Shown: positions 9,216-18,825 of the stretch, in pieces | How positions within the stretch are numbered: position 1 is the first letter of the stretch | Layout: each line of letters starts with the position of its first letter | Source of the DNA: Candidatus Nitrosopumilus sp. | GTDB taxonomy: Archaea; Thermoproteota; Nitrososphaeria; Nitrososphaerales; Nitrosopumilaceae | Assembly (NCBI GenBank): GCA_028279625.1 | Contig: JANQNM010000035.1 | Location: forward strand, 1-44,607 | Reading direction: 5' to 3' | DNA: 44,607 bases | The notes under the pieces: model-generated | The model's database searches: none | What the model was told of the DNA's origin: nothing | What the model saw: the letters and a program-made list of their open reading frames with translations, nothing else | Program-made: the position numbers and the translations under genes

Positions 9216-9440
9216 ATGGGTTTGTATTTTGAAAAAGACTTTGAATCGTTAAAAATAGCACTAGTAGAAACAGAGTACAGAATAAGGAAATTAGAAGATC
9301 ATAAAGAAATAATCAATAAACAACTCAGAGATAGTAAAACGGATCAAGATTGGATTAATGAAACAAAGAGTAGACTAAAACGAAATATTGGAAATTTACA
9401 TAAAAAACGTGATTTAATTTTTAGAGAGTTAGAATCTTAA
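9216..9440 (+). CDS. small coiled-coil hypothetical protein
   Basis: ORF track; directly downstream of the dehydrogenase. Confidence 0.65.
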   Translation: MGLYFEKDFESLKIALVETEYRIRKLEDHKEIINKQLRDSKTDQDWINETKSRLKRNIGNLHKKRDLIFRELES

Positions 9441-9943
9441 GAAATTAATTCTAAAATTTTTTCTACAGCTTCTTTAGGATTTTCAACTCCTATAATTTTG
9501 ACATTTTCTCTGTGATCAATATACCCATCAATGAATTGTTCAATTGGTCCATTTTGATATTTTATTGCAACCATTGGTTTTTTGTGCATGTATGCAGCAC
9601 ATGTTTCTGAAAGTGTTCCAGAACCGCCACCGATGATTATTACACCATCAGCACTAAGTGCATTTAGAAAATCACGAGTCAATCCCATTCCAGTAGGAAT
9701 TACAATATCACAATACTCATTTGCTTCAGATGCATCAGATTGTGGAATTATTCCAACTGTTAAACCTCCAGCATCCTTTGCTCCATGTGCAGCAGCTGTC
9801 ATAACGCCACCTAATCCACCACATATCAATACAGAATCAGAATTTGCAATCTCAGCACCAGTTTCATATGCAAGTTTTTCATGTTCTGGAGTACAACCCC
9901 TTGTATTGTGACCTATAATGAGGATCTGTCTTTTCTTTGTCAT
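9437..9943 (-). CDS. LOG-like / TIGR00725-type Rossmann protein
   Basis: ICGGLGGVMTAAAHGAKDAGGLTVGIIP and IIIGGGSGTLSE motifs. Confidence 0.85.
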   Translation of the reverse strand: MTKKRQILIIGHNTRGCTPEHEKLAYETGAEIANSDSVLICGGLGGVMTAAAHGAKDAGGLTVGIIPQSDASEANEYCDIVIPTGMGLTRDFLNALSADGVIIIGGGSGTLSETCAAYMHKKPMVAIKYQNGPIEQFIDGYIDHRENVKIIGVENPKEAVEKILELIS

Positions 9944-9992
9944 TCATTGTTGATGAAATCAATGGTATCAAAAATCTTTTCATAGGATTTGC

Positions 9993-10069
9993 AAAAAAAA
10001 GACCAAGTTCAAGCCAGACCCCGTGTCGGGTTGCGAACATTGCGTTCAGGGGCAAGGGTGAACTTGTCT
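9993..10069 (-). ncRNA. candidate structured RNA ending in a U8 tract
   Basis: GC-rich island in AT-rich intergenic DNA; GACAAGTTCA...TGAACTTGGTC closing stem (10 bp, one bulge), internal hairpins, followed on the minus strand by T8. Confidence 0.55.
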
Positions 10070-10185
10070 ATACATAATACGTCAAAATATGACTTAAGAA
10101 GACTGGAAATTATCAAGTAGATCTCATTCCTTTTTGGAATTTGACTAAGCGCAAAGGATATTAGGAAATATTACGAATTAGTATC

Positions 10186-10308
10186 ATGGAAAGACGTTCA
10201 ATGCCAGTATGTTTTACTGAAAAACAATACAAAATGATCGAAGCATATGCCAAGAGAAACGGTATGCTAAACGCAAGCCAAGCTCTTGAAAAAATCCTAA
10301 GCGAATAA
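10186..10308 (+). CDS. mini RHH-like protein (40 aa)
   Basis: MERRSMPVCFTEKQYKMIEAYAKRNGMLNASQALEKILSE; beta strand followed by two helices as in RHH domains. Confidence 0.6.
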   Translation: MERRSMPVCFTEKQYKMIEAYAKRNGMLNASQALEKILSE

Positions 10309-10318
10309 ACGCTTTTTT
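10299..10318 (+). terminator. short hairpin plus T tract at the end of the mini RHH-like gene
   Basis: AAGCG-AATAAA-CGCTT-TTTT; stop codon TAA lies in the loop. Confidence 0.4.
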
Positions 10319-10333
10319 GTATTTTTATTTTGT

Positions 10334-10429
10334 TTATACAGAGTCATTTGATTCTCCACAATTTGGGCACTCTTTGTAGTCTATAGGATAGTTTACTGAG
10401 CATTTGCGACACGAAATGGAACCAACCAT
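10334..10429 (-). CDS. zinc-ribbon mini-protein (31 aa)
   Basis: MVGSISCRKCSVNYPIDYKECPNCGESNDSV; two CxxC pairs. Confidence 0.6.
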   Translation of the reverse strand: MVGSISCRKCSVNYPIDYKECPNCGESNDSV

Positions 10430-10548
10430 AAAAAAAATCTGAAAAAAATTGTTTTTAAAAGAGGAGTCAATTTTTGGCTAGTGCCAACTTTTGAATGAGA
10501 GGTGAAAGGTAAGAAGCTATATAGAATAAGTTAGTCACATGTAATCAA

Positions 10549-10959
10549 ATGAGGTTATTTGGTAAAAAACCAGAATATTGCACTATATGCAATAAGGAAC
10601 TAACCCATAAACATAAACCAAAAAGAGAATGGGGAATCAAAGGTCCACTTTGCGGTGATTGTCATTTTGAAAAACAAAAAGAATTCTACGAAGGTAAAGT
10701 TAGACAACCATGTGTAATGTGTGGTGAAACTAGAAAAATTACGGATCTGTGGGAACCAAGATGGCAATGGGATATGGATGGACTATTATGCAAAGAATGC
10801 TTTGATAAAAAAGAAGAAAGTTTTGGAAAAAAGAAAAATTTTTGTGCATTGTGTGGTGGCAAAATGGGATTAATCAGATACAATCCTAAAAGTCATTGGA
10901 AGATTGAAGGACAGTTATGTAGAAAATGTTGGGATGAAAAAAAAGCAGAGTTAGGATAA
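10549..10959 (+). CDS. protein with three tandem zinc-ribbon-like units
   Basis: CTIC...WGIKGPLCGDC / CVMC...WDMDGLLCKEC / CALC...WKIEGQLCRKC. Confidence 0.8.
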   Translation: MRLFGKKPEYCTICNKELTHKHKPKREWGIKGPLCGDCHFEKQKEFYEGKVRQPCVMCGETRKITDLWEPRWQWDMDGLLCKECFDKKEESFGKKKNFCALCGGKMGLIRYNPKSHWKIEGQLCRKCWDEKKAELG

Positions 10960-10960
10960 A

Positions 10961-11158
10961 TTGGGATTTTTTAAAAAAATCAAATGCGATATTTGTGAAA
11001 AGAAATTTTCAAAACAAGAAGAGTTGATGAATCACAAGCAAATTATTCATGGAAAAGATTTGCAGTACGATTGTAAAGAATGTGGTAAATATTTTTCAAA
11101 TATGGAAGATATGAGAACTCATTTGCAAAGAGAACATAGTTACAAAAAAGACAGATAA
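10961..11158 (+). CDS. two-finger C2H2 zinc-finger protein (TTG start)
   Basis: CDICEKKFSKQEELMNHKQIIH and CKECGKYFSNMEDMRTHLQREH. Confidence 0.8.
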   Translation: MGFFKKIKCDICEKKFSKQEELMNHKQIIHGKDLQYDCKECGKYFSNMEDMRTHLQREHSYKKDR

Positions 11159-11365
11159 TTAGATAGCCTTTACAGTTTTTACAAGTGGAGGTCTAACTTT
11201 GACAAAGACTCTGAATCCACAAATACATTTGATTTCAGGTAATCTAGATAATTCAGTGTTTGAAACTACAACTCCACATCTAAGGCATGCATAGTATACT
11301 TCAAAATTTTCAGCGGCGTTTTCACTCATGGAATCAAAGTTTTCTTCAGCCATGTTAATCATCAA
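11159..11365 (-). CDS. rpoP: DNA-directed RNA polymerase subunit P
   Basis: YYACLRCGVVV...IKCICGFRVFVKVRPPLVKTVKAI matches RpoP/Rpb12. Confidence 0.85.
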   Translation of the reverse strand: MMINMAEENFDSMSENAAENFEVYYACLRCGVVVSNTELSRLPEIKCICGFRVFVKVRPPLVKTVKAI

Positions 11366-11390
11366 AATTTCTATAATTTAAGGTATCAGA

Positions 11391-11699
11391 TTATGTTAAA
11401 GAGAGTTCAATGTAGACATCATCAGGAATTTTTAGTCTCATCAATTGTCTTATGGCTTTATCGTCTGCATTTATGTTAATAATTCTTCTATGCATCTTCA
11501 TTTCCCATTTTTCATAGGTTTCAGTTCCATTGCCACAAGGTGATTTTCTAGTTGCAACATGTAATCTTTTTACAGGAAGTGGAGTTGGGCCTTTTACTTT
11601 AACACCCGTTTTTTTACCGATTCCCATGATTTCGCCACACACTCCATCTAGTTTAGGTAAACTGATAGAGGTGAGTTTAACACGGGCGGTTTGCGTCAT
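11391..11699 (-). CDS. rps10: 30S ribosomal protein S10
   Basis: KGPTPLPVKRLHVATRKSPCGNGTETYEKWEMKMHRRII. Confidence 0.95.
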   Translation of the reverse strand: MTQTARVKLTSISLPKLDGVCGEIMGIGKKTGVKVKGPTPLPVKRLHVATRKSPCGNGTETYEKWEMKMHRRIININADDKAIRQLMRLKIPDDVYIELSLT

Positions 11700-11709
11700 T
11701 AAAATCCGC

Positions 11710-13008
11710 CTATGGTTTATACTCTTCAGTAATTTCCTTGACGATTCCTGCTGCGATGGTTGCGCCCATATCTCTTAGAGCGAATCTGCCCATTTCAGGG
11801 AAATCTTGGAAGGTTTCGATACAAGTTGGTCTTACCGGTCTAATTTTGACAATTGCAGAGTCACCAACTTTAAGGAATTTTGGATTTTCTTCCTCAACGG
11901 CACCAGTTGCTGGGTTAATCTTTTGGAGGAACTCAGTAACAGTTGCTGCAACTTGTGCAGTGTGTGCGTGCATTACTGGTGTGTAACCAGGTGCAATTGC
12001 TGTTGGGTGGTGAATTACAATAATTTGAGCTTTGAATTCTTTTGCAACTGCTGGAGGTGCATCAGGAGATCCGAGTACATCGCCTCTCTTGATATCTTTC
12101 TTTTCAACACCTCTTAGGTTGAAACCAATGTTGTCACCTGCTTCTGCAGATGGCATTTCTGTGTGGTGTGTCTCAATAGATTTGATTTCACCAGGTGCGC
12201 CAGAAGGCATTACAACAATTTTGTCGCCTGCTTTCATGGTTCCTGTCTCAACTCTTCCTACTGGAACAGTTCCGACACCAGTGATAGTGTAAACATCTTG
12301 GATTGGAACACGTAGTGGTTTTCCTACTGGTTTTTCTGATACTGTGAAGTCATCAAATGCTTCAAGTAATGTTTTACCAGTGTACCATGGCATGTTCTCA
12401 GATTTCTTAACTAGGTTGTCACCTTTCCATCCAGAAACTGGAACGAATGGTACGTTTTCTAGTTTATAACCTACAGATTTTACTAATTTTTCGCCTTTTT
12501 CTTTGGCTGTTTTGAATGCTTCTTCAGAATAGTTGCTATCATCCATCTTGTTGATTGCAACGATTAGTTGGTTTACACCGAGTGTTTTGAGCAAGAATGC
12601 GTGTTCTCTTGCTTGTCCACCTGCAGCAATTGCTGTATCGGTTTCACCTTCTTTTGCTGAAAGTACTAAGACTGCTGCATCTGCTTCAGAAGCACCAGTA
12701 ATCATGTTTTTAATAAAGTCCCTGTGACCAGGAGCGTCAATCAAAGTAAAGAAGTACTTTGGTGACTCAAACTTTTGGAATGCAAGATCGATTGTAATAC
12801 CTCTCTCTCTTTCATCCTTAATGTTATCCATAACCCATGCATACTTGAAAGTATCACCTTTTCCGGTCTTCTCGGATTCGGATGCATGTGCTGCAATTGT
12901 TCTTTCATCTACAACACCAAGATCCATCAAGAAATGACCCATAGTTGTTGATTTTCCATTATCAATATGACCTGTAACAATCAGGTTCAAGTGTGGTTTA
13001 TCTGCCAT
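11710..13008 (-). CDS. tuf: translation elongation factor EF-1 alpha
   Basis: GHIDNGKST, DAPGHRDFIKNMITGASEAD, NKMD GTPase motifs. Confidence 0.97.
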   Translation of the reverse strand: MADKPHLNLIVTGHIDNGKSTTMGHFLMDLGVVDERTIAAHASESEKTGKGDTFKYAWVMDNIKDERERGITIDLAFQKFESPKYFFTLIDAPGHRDFIKNMITGASEADAAVLVLSAKEGETDTAIAAGGQAREHAFLLKTLGVNQLIVAINKMDDSNYSEEAFKTAKEKGEKLVKSVGYKLENVPFVPVSGWKGDNLVKKSENMPWYTGKTLLEAFDDFTVSEKPVGKPLRVPIQDVYTITGVGTVPVGRVETGTMKAGDKIVVMPSGAPGEIKSIETHHTEMPSAEAGDNIGFNLRGVEKKDIKRGDVLGSPDAPPAVAKEFKAQIIVIHHPTAIAPGYTPVMHAHTAQVAATVTEFLQKINPATGAVEEENPKFLKVGDSAIVKIRPVRPTCIETFQDFPEMGRFALRDMGATIAAGIVKEITEEYKP

Positions 13009-13138
13009 ATCAACAGCGTGTGTGAGGGCATTTATTACTGTTATGAATTTTTGAAAAAAATACTCGTTTTTTTCAATTAATTTTAGATCAGAAGACTTTG
13101 GAAATTACACATAAATCAAAGGGCCAAAAAAGGAAATT

Positions 13139-14275
13139 ATGAAAATTACAGTTTCAGTTATCAAAGCCGACGTTGGTGGAGTCGGAGGACATACTAAACC
13201 AAGTGACGGTCTGATTGAAGCAATCAGAAATACCGTAAAAAATTCAGCAGATTTGCTTATTGATTATTACATCGGATATTGTGGGGATGATACTCACATC
13301 GTAATGTCTCACACTCATGGTGTAGACAATGAAAAAATTCACAAACTTGCATGGGATGCATTCATGGCAGGAACACAAGTAGCAAAAGACGAGGGACTCT
13401 ATGGTGCAGGACAAGACTTGCTAAAGGATTCATTTTCAGGAAATGTCAAAGGAATGGGTCCTGGCGTTGCAGAAATGGAGTTTGAGGAAAGACCAAATGA
13501 AGCATTCACTGTTTTTGCAGCTGACAAAACAGAACCAGGTGCGTTCAACTATCCAATTTACAGAATGTTTGTAGATGCATTAAGCAATACAGGATTAATT
13601 GTAAACAAGAATCTTGCAGAAGGAGTAAAGATGAATATTATGGATGTTGAAAAAGGACAGATTGCAGAGCTTTCTCTATGGGAAGACAAACCAACTGTAG
13701 AAGCTGCATTAATGTATCCAGGTAGATATGTTGTAGACTCTGTTACAACAAAAGACGGAGAACCAATTCTTGCAGCATCAACTGATAGACTTCACAACAT
13801 TGCAGGAACATATGTTGGAAAAGATGATCCAATCTGTCTAGTTAGAACACAGAAGAGATTCCCAGCAACAGAAGAAGTTGGTAGTGTATTTAACAATCCT
13901 CACTTTGTTGCAGGAAATACAAGAGGAAGTCACAACATGCCATTGATGCCTGTAAAACTAAACTCTGCAGCAACAATTAATTTCTGTATTCCGATTGTTG
14001 AGGCCCTAGTATTTAGCATGCACAATGGAAAGTTCACAGGTCCATTTGATGGATTCTCAACTCCAGATTGGGATCTCATCAGAGAGAGAGCAACTGAAAA
14101 AGCAATGGCAATTAGAAGCCAAGGATTTATTCATCCAGCAACTCTTGTTCCATCAGAACTAGAATATGCTGAAGGATACAGAGCTAGAATGGATGTTCTT
14201 GAAAGCAAAATGAAACCAATGGAAGGAGCAACGTCCACTGGAGACAAGAAAGAAAATTACGAAGATCCAGATTAA
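13139..14275 (+). CDS. fbp: archaeal fructose-1,6-bisphosphate aldolase/phosphatase
   Basis: MKITVSVIKADVGGVGGHTKPSDGL...; FAADKTEPGAFNYP. Confidence 0.95.
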   Translation: MKITVSVIKADVGGVGGHTKPSDGLIEAIRNTVKNSADLLIDYYIGYCGDDTHIVMSHTHGVDNEKIHKLAWDAFMAGTQVAKDEGLYGAGQDLLKDSFSGNVKGMGPGVAEMEFEERPNEAFTVFAADKTEPGAFNYPIYRMFVDALSNTGLIVNKNLAEGVKMNIMDVEKGQIAELSLWEDKPTVEAALMYPGRYVVDSVTTKDGEPILAASTDRLHNIAGTYVGKDDPICLVRTQKRFPATEEVGSVFNNPHFVAGNTRGSHNMPLMPVKLNSAATINFCIPIVEALVFSMHNGKFTGPFDGFSTPDWDLIRERATEKAMAIRSQGFIHPATLVPSELEYAEGYRARMDVLESKMKPMEGATSTGDKKENYEDPD

Positions 14276-14342
14276 GAATTGTGTGTTCTATCAATCATAG
14301 GAAATAGTTAATAGAAAAAAGAACATACAAAAATTAGATAGC

Positions 14343-14750
14343 ATGAGTTTCCAGAAACTATTTGATTGGAAGACGTATATTTTCACAGCCATAGCAGTAA
14401 TCTCATTTTCGAATTTCATGGCAGTATTATTTGGTCAAACCATTCCTGGTATAGTCTTAGATTTCTTCAAAGTGGCAGGAGAGTATGTTGTATTAGGAGC
14501 AGTTTTTGTGTTTGCTCTTGCTTGGTTACTCAAAGCAAAACCCCACAATCGTCCAAAAAAATACTCTGTAGTTGTATTTGACATATATGGAAAACAAGGT
14601 CAAATTGATGGAATTAGAACAGAGTTCAAAACACACGATGTTGCTTGGAGTTTTATGAAACAGTACAAAAAGGCATATCCACTTTACAACTTTGCACTAG
14701 TTTCTGATCTTCCAAAATCAGACAAACCAACAATTTTCAGATACATCTAG
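14343..14750 (+). CDS. small membrane protein (135 aa)
   Basis: Two hydrophobic segments followed by a soluble tail. Confidence 0.7.
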   Translation: MSFQKLFDWKTYIFTAIAVISFSNFMAVLFGQTIPGIVLDFFKVAGEYVVLGAVFVFALAWLLKAKPHNRPKKYSVVVFDIYGKQGQIDGIRTEFKTHDVAWSFMKQYKKAYPLYNFALVSDLPKSDKPTIFRYI

Positions 14751-14756
14751 AATTTA

Positions 14757-15026
14757 ATGCCTCACGAAGACTTTTTCGAAGCTAGACTAATCGAATTTAC
14801 ATGTTGGAGAAACGGAAAAGAAATCACTCTAAAAAAATACAAAAAATTTGAAGAATTGCCAGATCAATTAATGGCAGAAATAATAGATGGGAAATCAATT
14901 ATTTTGTTTAAAGGTAAAAGATGGGAAATTGTTGAAATTAACAAAGATCTTCGAGCTCATGGAAAAGGATTACACATCAAAGTTAGATTAGAAAAACATA
15001 ACCAATCGAAGATCAAGACAAATTAA
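14757..15026 (+). CDS. hypothetical protein (89 aa)
   Basis: ORF track; tightly spaced between neighbours on the same strand. Confidence 0.65.
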   Translation: MPHEDFFEARLIEFTCWRNGKEITLKKYKKFEELPDQLMAEIIDGKSIILFKGKRWEIVEINKDLRAHGKGLHIKVRLEKHNQSKIKTN

Positions 15027-15064
15027 AATTCAAACTTTTATTCAAGATTACGTAGAGGATTAGA

Positions 15065-16831
15065 ATGGAGTTTTCTATCTTAGCTGATTCATTTAACAAA
15101 ATGGAATCAACAAGAAAAAGATTAGAGCTTACACAGTATCTTGTTGAATTATTTGAAAAGACTCCTCACGAAGTAATTTCAAAAATTGTATATCTTTTGC
15201 AAGGAAAATTAAGACCAGATTTTGAAGGAATAGAGTTAGGAGTTGCAGAAAAACTTGCAATTAGAGCTATTTCAAAATCATCAGGCATACCAATCAAGAA
15301 AATTGAAGATGAATATAGAAAAGGCGGTGATTTAGGTCATGCAGCATCAGTTATTTTGGAACAAAAAACGCAAACAACATTTCTTGTAGAAGATATTACT
15401 GTAGAAAGAGTCTATGAAACGCTTTTCAAAATTGCAAATCTTGAAGGGTCACGTTCACAAGACATGAAAATGAAATACATTTCGAGTTTGCTAAATGATG
15501 CAAATCCATTAGAGGCGAGTTTTATCTTGAAAATTTTGTTAGGAACATTACGATTAGGAATTGCAGAAAATACAGTAATGGATGCTTTAGCAATTGCATT
15601 TTCAGGAAGTAAAGAGAATAGAAAAATTCTAGAACATGCATACAATGTTTCAAGCGATTTGGGAAAAGTTGCTGAAACTATTGCAACTAGCAAACTTGAA
15701 GGAGTTGAGAAATTCGAAGTAATTTTGTTTAATCCAATAAGACCAATGCTTGCAGACAGAGTAAAGAGCGAAGATGAGGCAGTAGAGAAAATGGGGAATG
15801 AATTTGCTGCAGAATACAAACTTGATGGAGAAAGAGTCCAGTTACATGTAGAAGGAGAGAAAGTAGTTTTATTTTCAAGAAGTTTGGAAAACATCTCTAG
15901 TTATTATCCAGATATAATTGAAAAAATTCCTAAAGCAATTCAAGCAGAAAATGCAATTTTAGAAGCCGAAGCAGTTGCCATCAATGAAAATACTGGTGAG
16001 TTCTTACCATTTCAAGAATTGATGCACAGAAGAAGAAAATACAAAATAGAAAAAGCAGTAACACAATATCCAATCACAGTTAACTTTTTTGATATCTTGT
16101 ATTGTAATGGTAAAAGCTGTTTGCAAATGGATTACAAATCAAGAAGAGACAAACTTGAAAAAATTGTAAAAGAAGATGATTATGCAAAACACATTCCAAT
16201 GGCAATAGTCAAAAATTCTAACGATATTGAGGACTTTTTGGAAAACAGTATCAATTCAGGAAGTGAGGGTTTGATGCTCAAGATGCTAGATAAACCATAC
16301 CAGGCAGGCTCTAGAGGAAATTATTGGCTAAAACTAAAACGAGAATATAGAAATGAATTGGGAGATAGTTTAGACTTGGTTGTGATTGGGGGATTTTTTG
16401 GAAAAGGAAGAAGAACGGGAAATTATGGAACTTTGTTACTTGCAACATATGATGAAGATCAAGATACATTCACAAGCATATGCAAAGTTGGAACAGGTTT
16501 TTCAGATGAAGATTTAGATCAATTGTATCAAATTCTAAATCCAAAAGTCACAATCAAAAAAAATCCACGTATTGATAGTGAAATGGAAGCAGATGTTTGG
16601 TTTGAGCCAGAATTAGTTATCGAGGCGGTAGCATCAGAAATTACACTTAGTCCAATTCACAAGGCAGCTAGAGATACTATACGAAAAGATGCGGGATTAG
16701 CTTTGAGATTTCCGAAATTTACAGGAAAGATTAGAGTAGAAAAAGCAGCTGAAGACGCATCAACAAATGAAGAAGTCATCACATTATTCAAAGGACAAAA
16801 GAAAGTAGCACATGATAAGAATTTGATATAA
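15065..16831 (+). CDS. lig: ATP-dependent DNA ligase
   Basis: Adenylation motif AAEYKLDGERVQLH, SEGLMLKMLDKPYQAG, WLKLKREY. Confidence 0.96.
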   Translation: MEFSILADSFNKMESTRKRLELTQYLVELFEKTPHEVISKIVYLLQGKLRPDFEGIELGVAEKLAIRAISKSSGIPIKKIEDEYRKGGDLGHAASVILEQKTQTTFLVEDITVERVYETLFKIANLEGSRSQDMKMKYISSLLNDANPLEASFILKILLGTLRLGIAENTVMDALAIAFSGSKENRKILEHAYNVSSDLGKVAETIATSKLEGVEKFEVILFNPIRPMLADRVKSEDEAVEKMGNEFAAEYKLDGERVQLHVEGEKVVLFSRSLENISSYYPDIIEKIPKAIQAENAILEAEAVAINENTGEFLPFQELMHRRRKYKIEKAVTQYPITVNFFDILYCNGKSCLQMDYKSRRDKLEKIVKEDDYAKHIPMAIVKNSNDIEDFLENSINSGSEGLMLKMLDKPYQAGSRGNYWLKLKREYRNELGDSLDLVVIGGFFGKGRRTGNYGTLLLATYDEDQDTFTSICKVGTGFSDEDLDQLYQILNPKVTIKKNPRIDSEMEADVWFEPELVIEAVASEITLSPIHKAARDTIRKDAGLALRFPKFTGKIRVEKAAEDASTNEEVITLFKGQKKVAHDKNLI

Positions 16832-16897
16832 TCGTGCTCAAAAAATACTAAAAATCATAGAGGATTTAAATTACCTCGGAAGTTTTGACTTTCTGTT

Positions 16898-17551
16898 ATG
16901 TATAGCGGAGAGCTTGAAGTTCAAGCAAAAAGAAAGGCTATAGCAGTTTTACAAGACGAGATTAACAGGATTCTAAATGCCTCAAGAGAGCTTGCAACAC
17001 TACCTGATCTTATGATGAAAAAAGATAAGACAGGAATCAAAAACGCATTAGAACAAATTTCTTCAATAGAAGAGGAAGTTGAAAATCTAAGAAGAAAGAT
17101 CACAAGAGAAGTAGCAGATGTTGGAGGATTGATCATGAATAGAGAAAATCTCCTTAACACAGCATATACTATGGATGAAATTGCAGGTTACATTACAGGA
17201 ATTTCATTCAAATTGTCCAATGTAAAACCAACAACTCTCAAAAGTTCTAAACTAGACAAAGACCTGACAAAATTGATTGAATTAGTTGTCGACCAAGTCT
17301 ACAAACTAAACGAAATCATCAGAAGTTTGAACACAAATACTGCAAGTGCAATTGAGTTAGCTCAAGAAACACAAACAATCGAGAGAGAAATCGACATTAA
17401 ATACAGACAAGCCACTTTGAAACTTCTATCAGAAGTTACAAACACAAAAGAATTGATGTTGCTAAAAGATGCTATTGAAGGAATTGAAGAGATGGCAGAC
17501 AAATGCCAAAGGGTTTCAGATTCTTTCATCTTGTTAGCATTAAGCCTATAA
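16898..17551 (+). CDS. PhoU-like / DUF47 family protein
   Basis: All-helical; ending NTKELMLLKDAIEGIEEMADKCQRVSDSFILLALS. Confidence 0.8.
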   Translation: MYSGELEVQAKRKAIAVLQDEINRILNASRELATLPDLMMKKDKTGIKNALEQISSIEEEVENLRRKITREVADVGGLIMNRENLLNTAYTMDEIAGYITGISFKLSNVKPTTLKSSKLDKDLTKLIELVVDQVYKLNEIIRSLNTNTASAIELAQETQTIEREIDIKYRQATLKLLSEVTNTKELMLLKDAIEGIEEMADKCQRVSDSFILLALSL

Positions 17552-17630
17552 GCAAACTTTTCTACATTTTTACTTATTTTTGTAAATTCGAGTAGAGAAT
17601 TCATATACACAATGTTTCATAAAAAAAAAT

Positions 17631-18167
17631 ATGAAAAGCGAGTTAATAGAAAATAGAATAATTGTTTGGAATATAGAAGATTCACGTAAGCTTTTCAGTC
17701 AAGGATATTATGGAAAACCAATTGGTATTCCTAAACCAAAAATAGAAGAGATAGACGTTCCATTAATTTTAGATCTAATTGAAGGATTGTATTTACTAGA
17801 AAATAAAAAAATAACTATTTCAAAATCAAAGCACAAAGTCACAGTAGAAGAGATGACAGATATTTGTAAAAAAGAATATCATGATTTTGATAAAAAATAT
17901 CTTGTTTACAAAAATTTTAGAGATAAAGGATACATAATTAATCCGGGAATAAAATTTGGGTGTGATTTTGCAGTTTATGAAAAAGGTCCAGGAATTGATC
18001 ATGCACCATATCTAATTCAAGTGTATAACAGAAACGAACCAATTACATCTACAGGAATTGTTCTTGCGGGACGACTTGCAACTACCGTAAGAAAACAATT
18101 CATTTTAGCAATTCCAAAAGGAAAAGACAAAGTAGATTTTCTTGCACTAGATTGGTGGAAGGCTTAA
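17631..18167 (+). CDS. endA: tRNA-splicing endonuclease
   Basis: YKNFRDKGYIINPGIKFGCDFAVYEKGPGIDHAPYLIQV...GIVLAGRLATTVRKQFILAI. Confidence 0.93.
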   Translation: MKSELIENRIIVWNIEDSRKLFSQGYYGKPIGIPKPKIEEIDVPLILDLIEGLYLLENKKITISKSKHKVTVEEMTDICKKEYHDFDKKYLVYKNFRDKGYIINPGIKFGCDFAVYEKGPGIDHAPYLIQVYNRNEPITSTGIVLAGRLATTVRKQFILAIPKGKDKVDFLALDWWKA

Positions 18168-18541
18168 ACCGATTTAATGTGACCAGCTATTTTATCATAA
18201 ATTTCAAAGAGTTCTTTGGTAATTCCAAAGGAAAGATGGTTATCCCATTTACTTCTAATTCTTACTGCACCTTCTGTGGGTTCAACATAGATGGTTGCAT
18301 CTTTTACTGATTGTTTTGCAATCATGTCATTGAGTTCAGAGTCTTCATTTAATTTAGAAGCGAGGCTGCCAGGGCCATTCCATTGTACCTTTTGAACTGT
18401 TTTTGAAGCAAAATGTCCTTTTGTTGTTAGTTTTGTTTTTGCAACATAGTTTCCAACATTTGCACCAACATCTTTTCTAACAATAAAGTGTGCTTGATAT
18501 CTGTCTAGTGCACCCCATGGAAGTGGATTTGGATCTTGCAT
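18164..18541 (-). CDS. hypothetical protein (125 aa)
   Basis: ORF track. Confidence 0.7.
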   Translation of the reverse strand: MQDPNPLPWGALDRYQAHFIVRKDVGANVGNYVAKTKLTTKGHFASKTVQKVQWNGPGSLASKLNEDSELNDMIAKQSVKDATIYVEPTEGAVRIRSKWDNHLSFGITKELFEIYDKIAGHIKSV

Positions 18542-18543
18542 TT

Positions 18544-18813
18544 TTACCCCTTTTGAATAATCTGGATTGCATCTATGTTAGAGTTCTTGACATCAAGACA
18601 TCCTCTATTTGTTATCATTCTAGCTGTATGAGCAAAAATTCTACTATAGTAATCACCTTTTTCTAAATCATCAGTACCAATCTCTTTTGCTTCAGATTCT
18701 ATACCGATCTCTTTTAACATATCAGAAAACTTCTCCGGCCATGTTTGAAGGACAAATGTATCTGGCTCTGTATCTTGCATTAAAAATCCTGAATCGTACC
18801 CACAAATAAACAT
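18544..18813 (-). CDS. hypothetical protein (89 aa)
   Basis: ORF track; 2 nt from 18164-18541. Confidence 0.65.
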   Translation of the reverse strand: MFICGYDSGFLMQDTEPDTFVLQTWPEKFSDMLKEIGIESEAKEIGTDDLEKGDYYSRIFAHTARMITNRGCLDVKNSNIDAIQIIQKG

Positions 18814-18825
18814 TCAAGAATCATT

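Noticed and set aside
9993-10069. tRNA gene at the GC-rich island
   Set aside because: Stem lengths and absence of a GGTTCGANNCC T-loop on either strand do not fit a tRNA
11738-12727. Plus-strand ORFs (11738-11986, 11806-12117, 12032-12292, 12533-12727)
   Set aside because: Antisense to the well-conserved EF-1A gene; low-complexity shadow ORFs
15412-15894. 160-aa minus-strand ORF
   Set aside because: Antisense shadow of the DNA ligase
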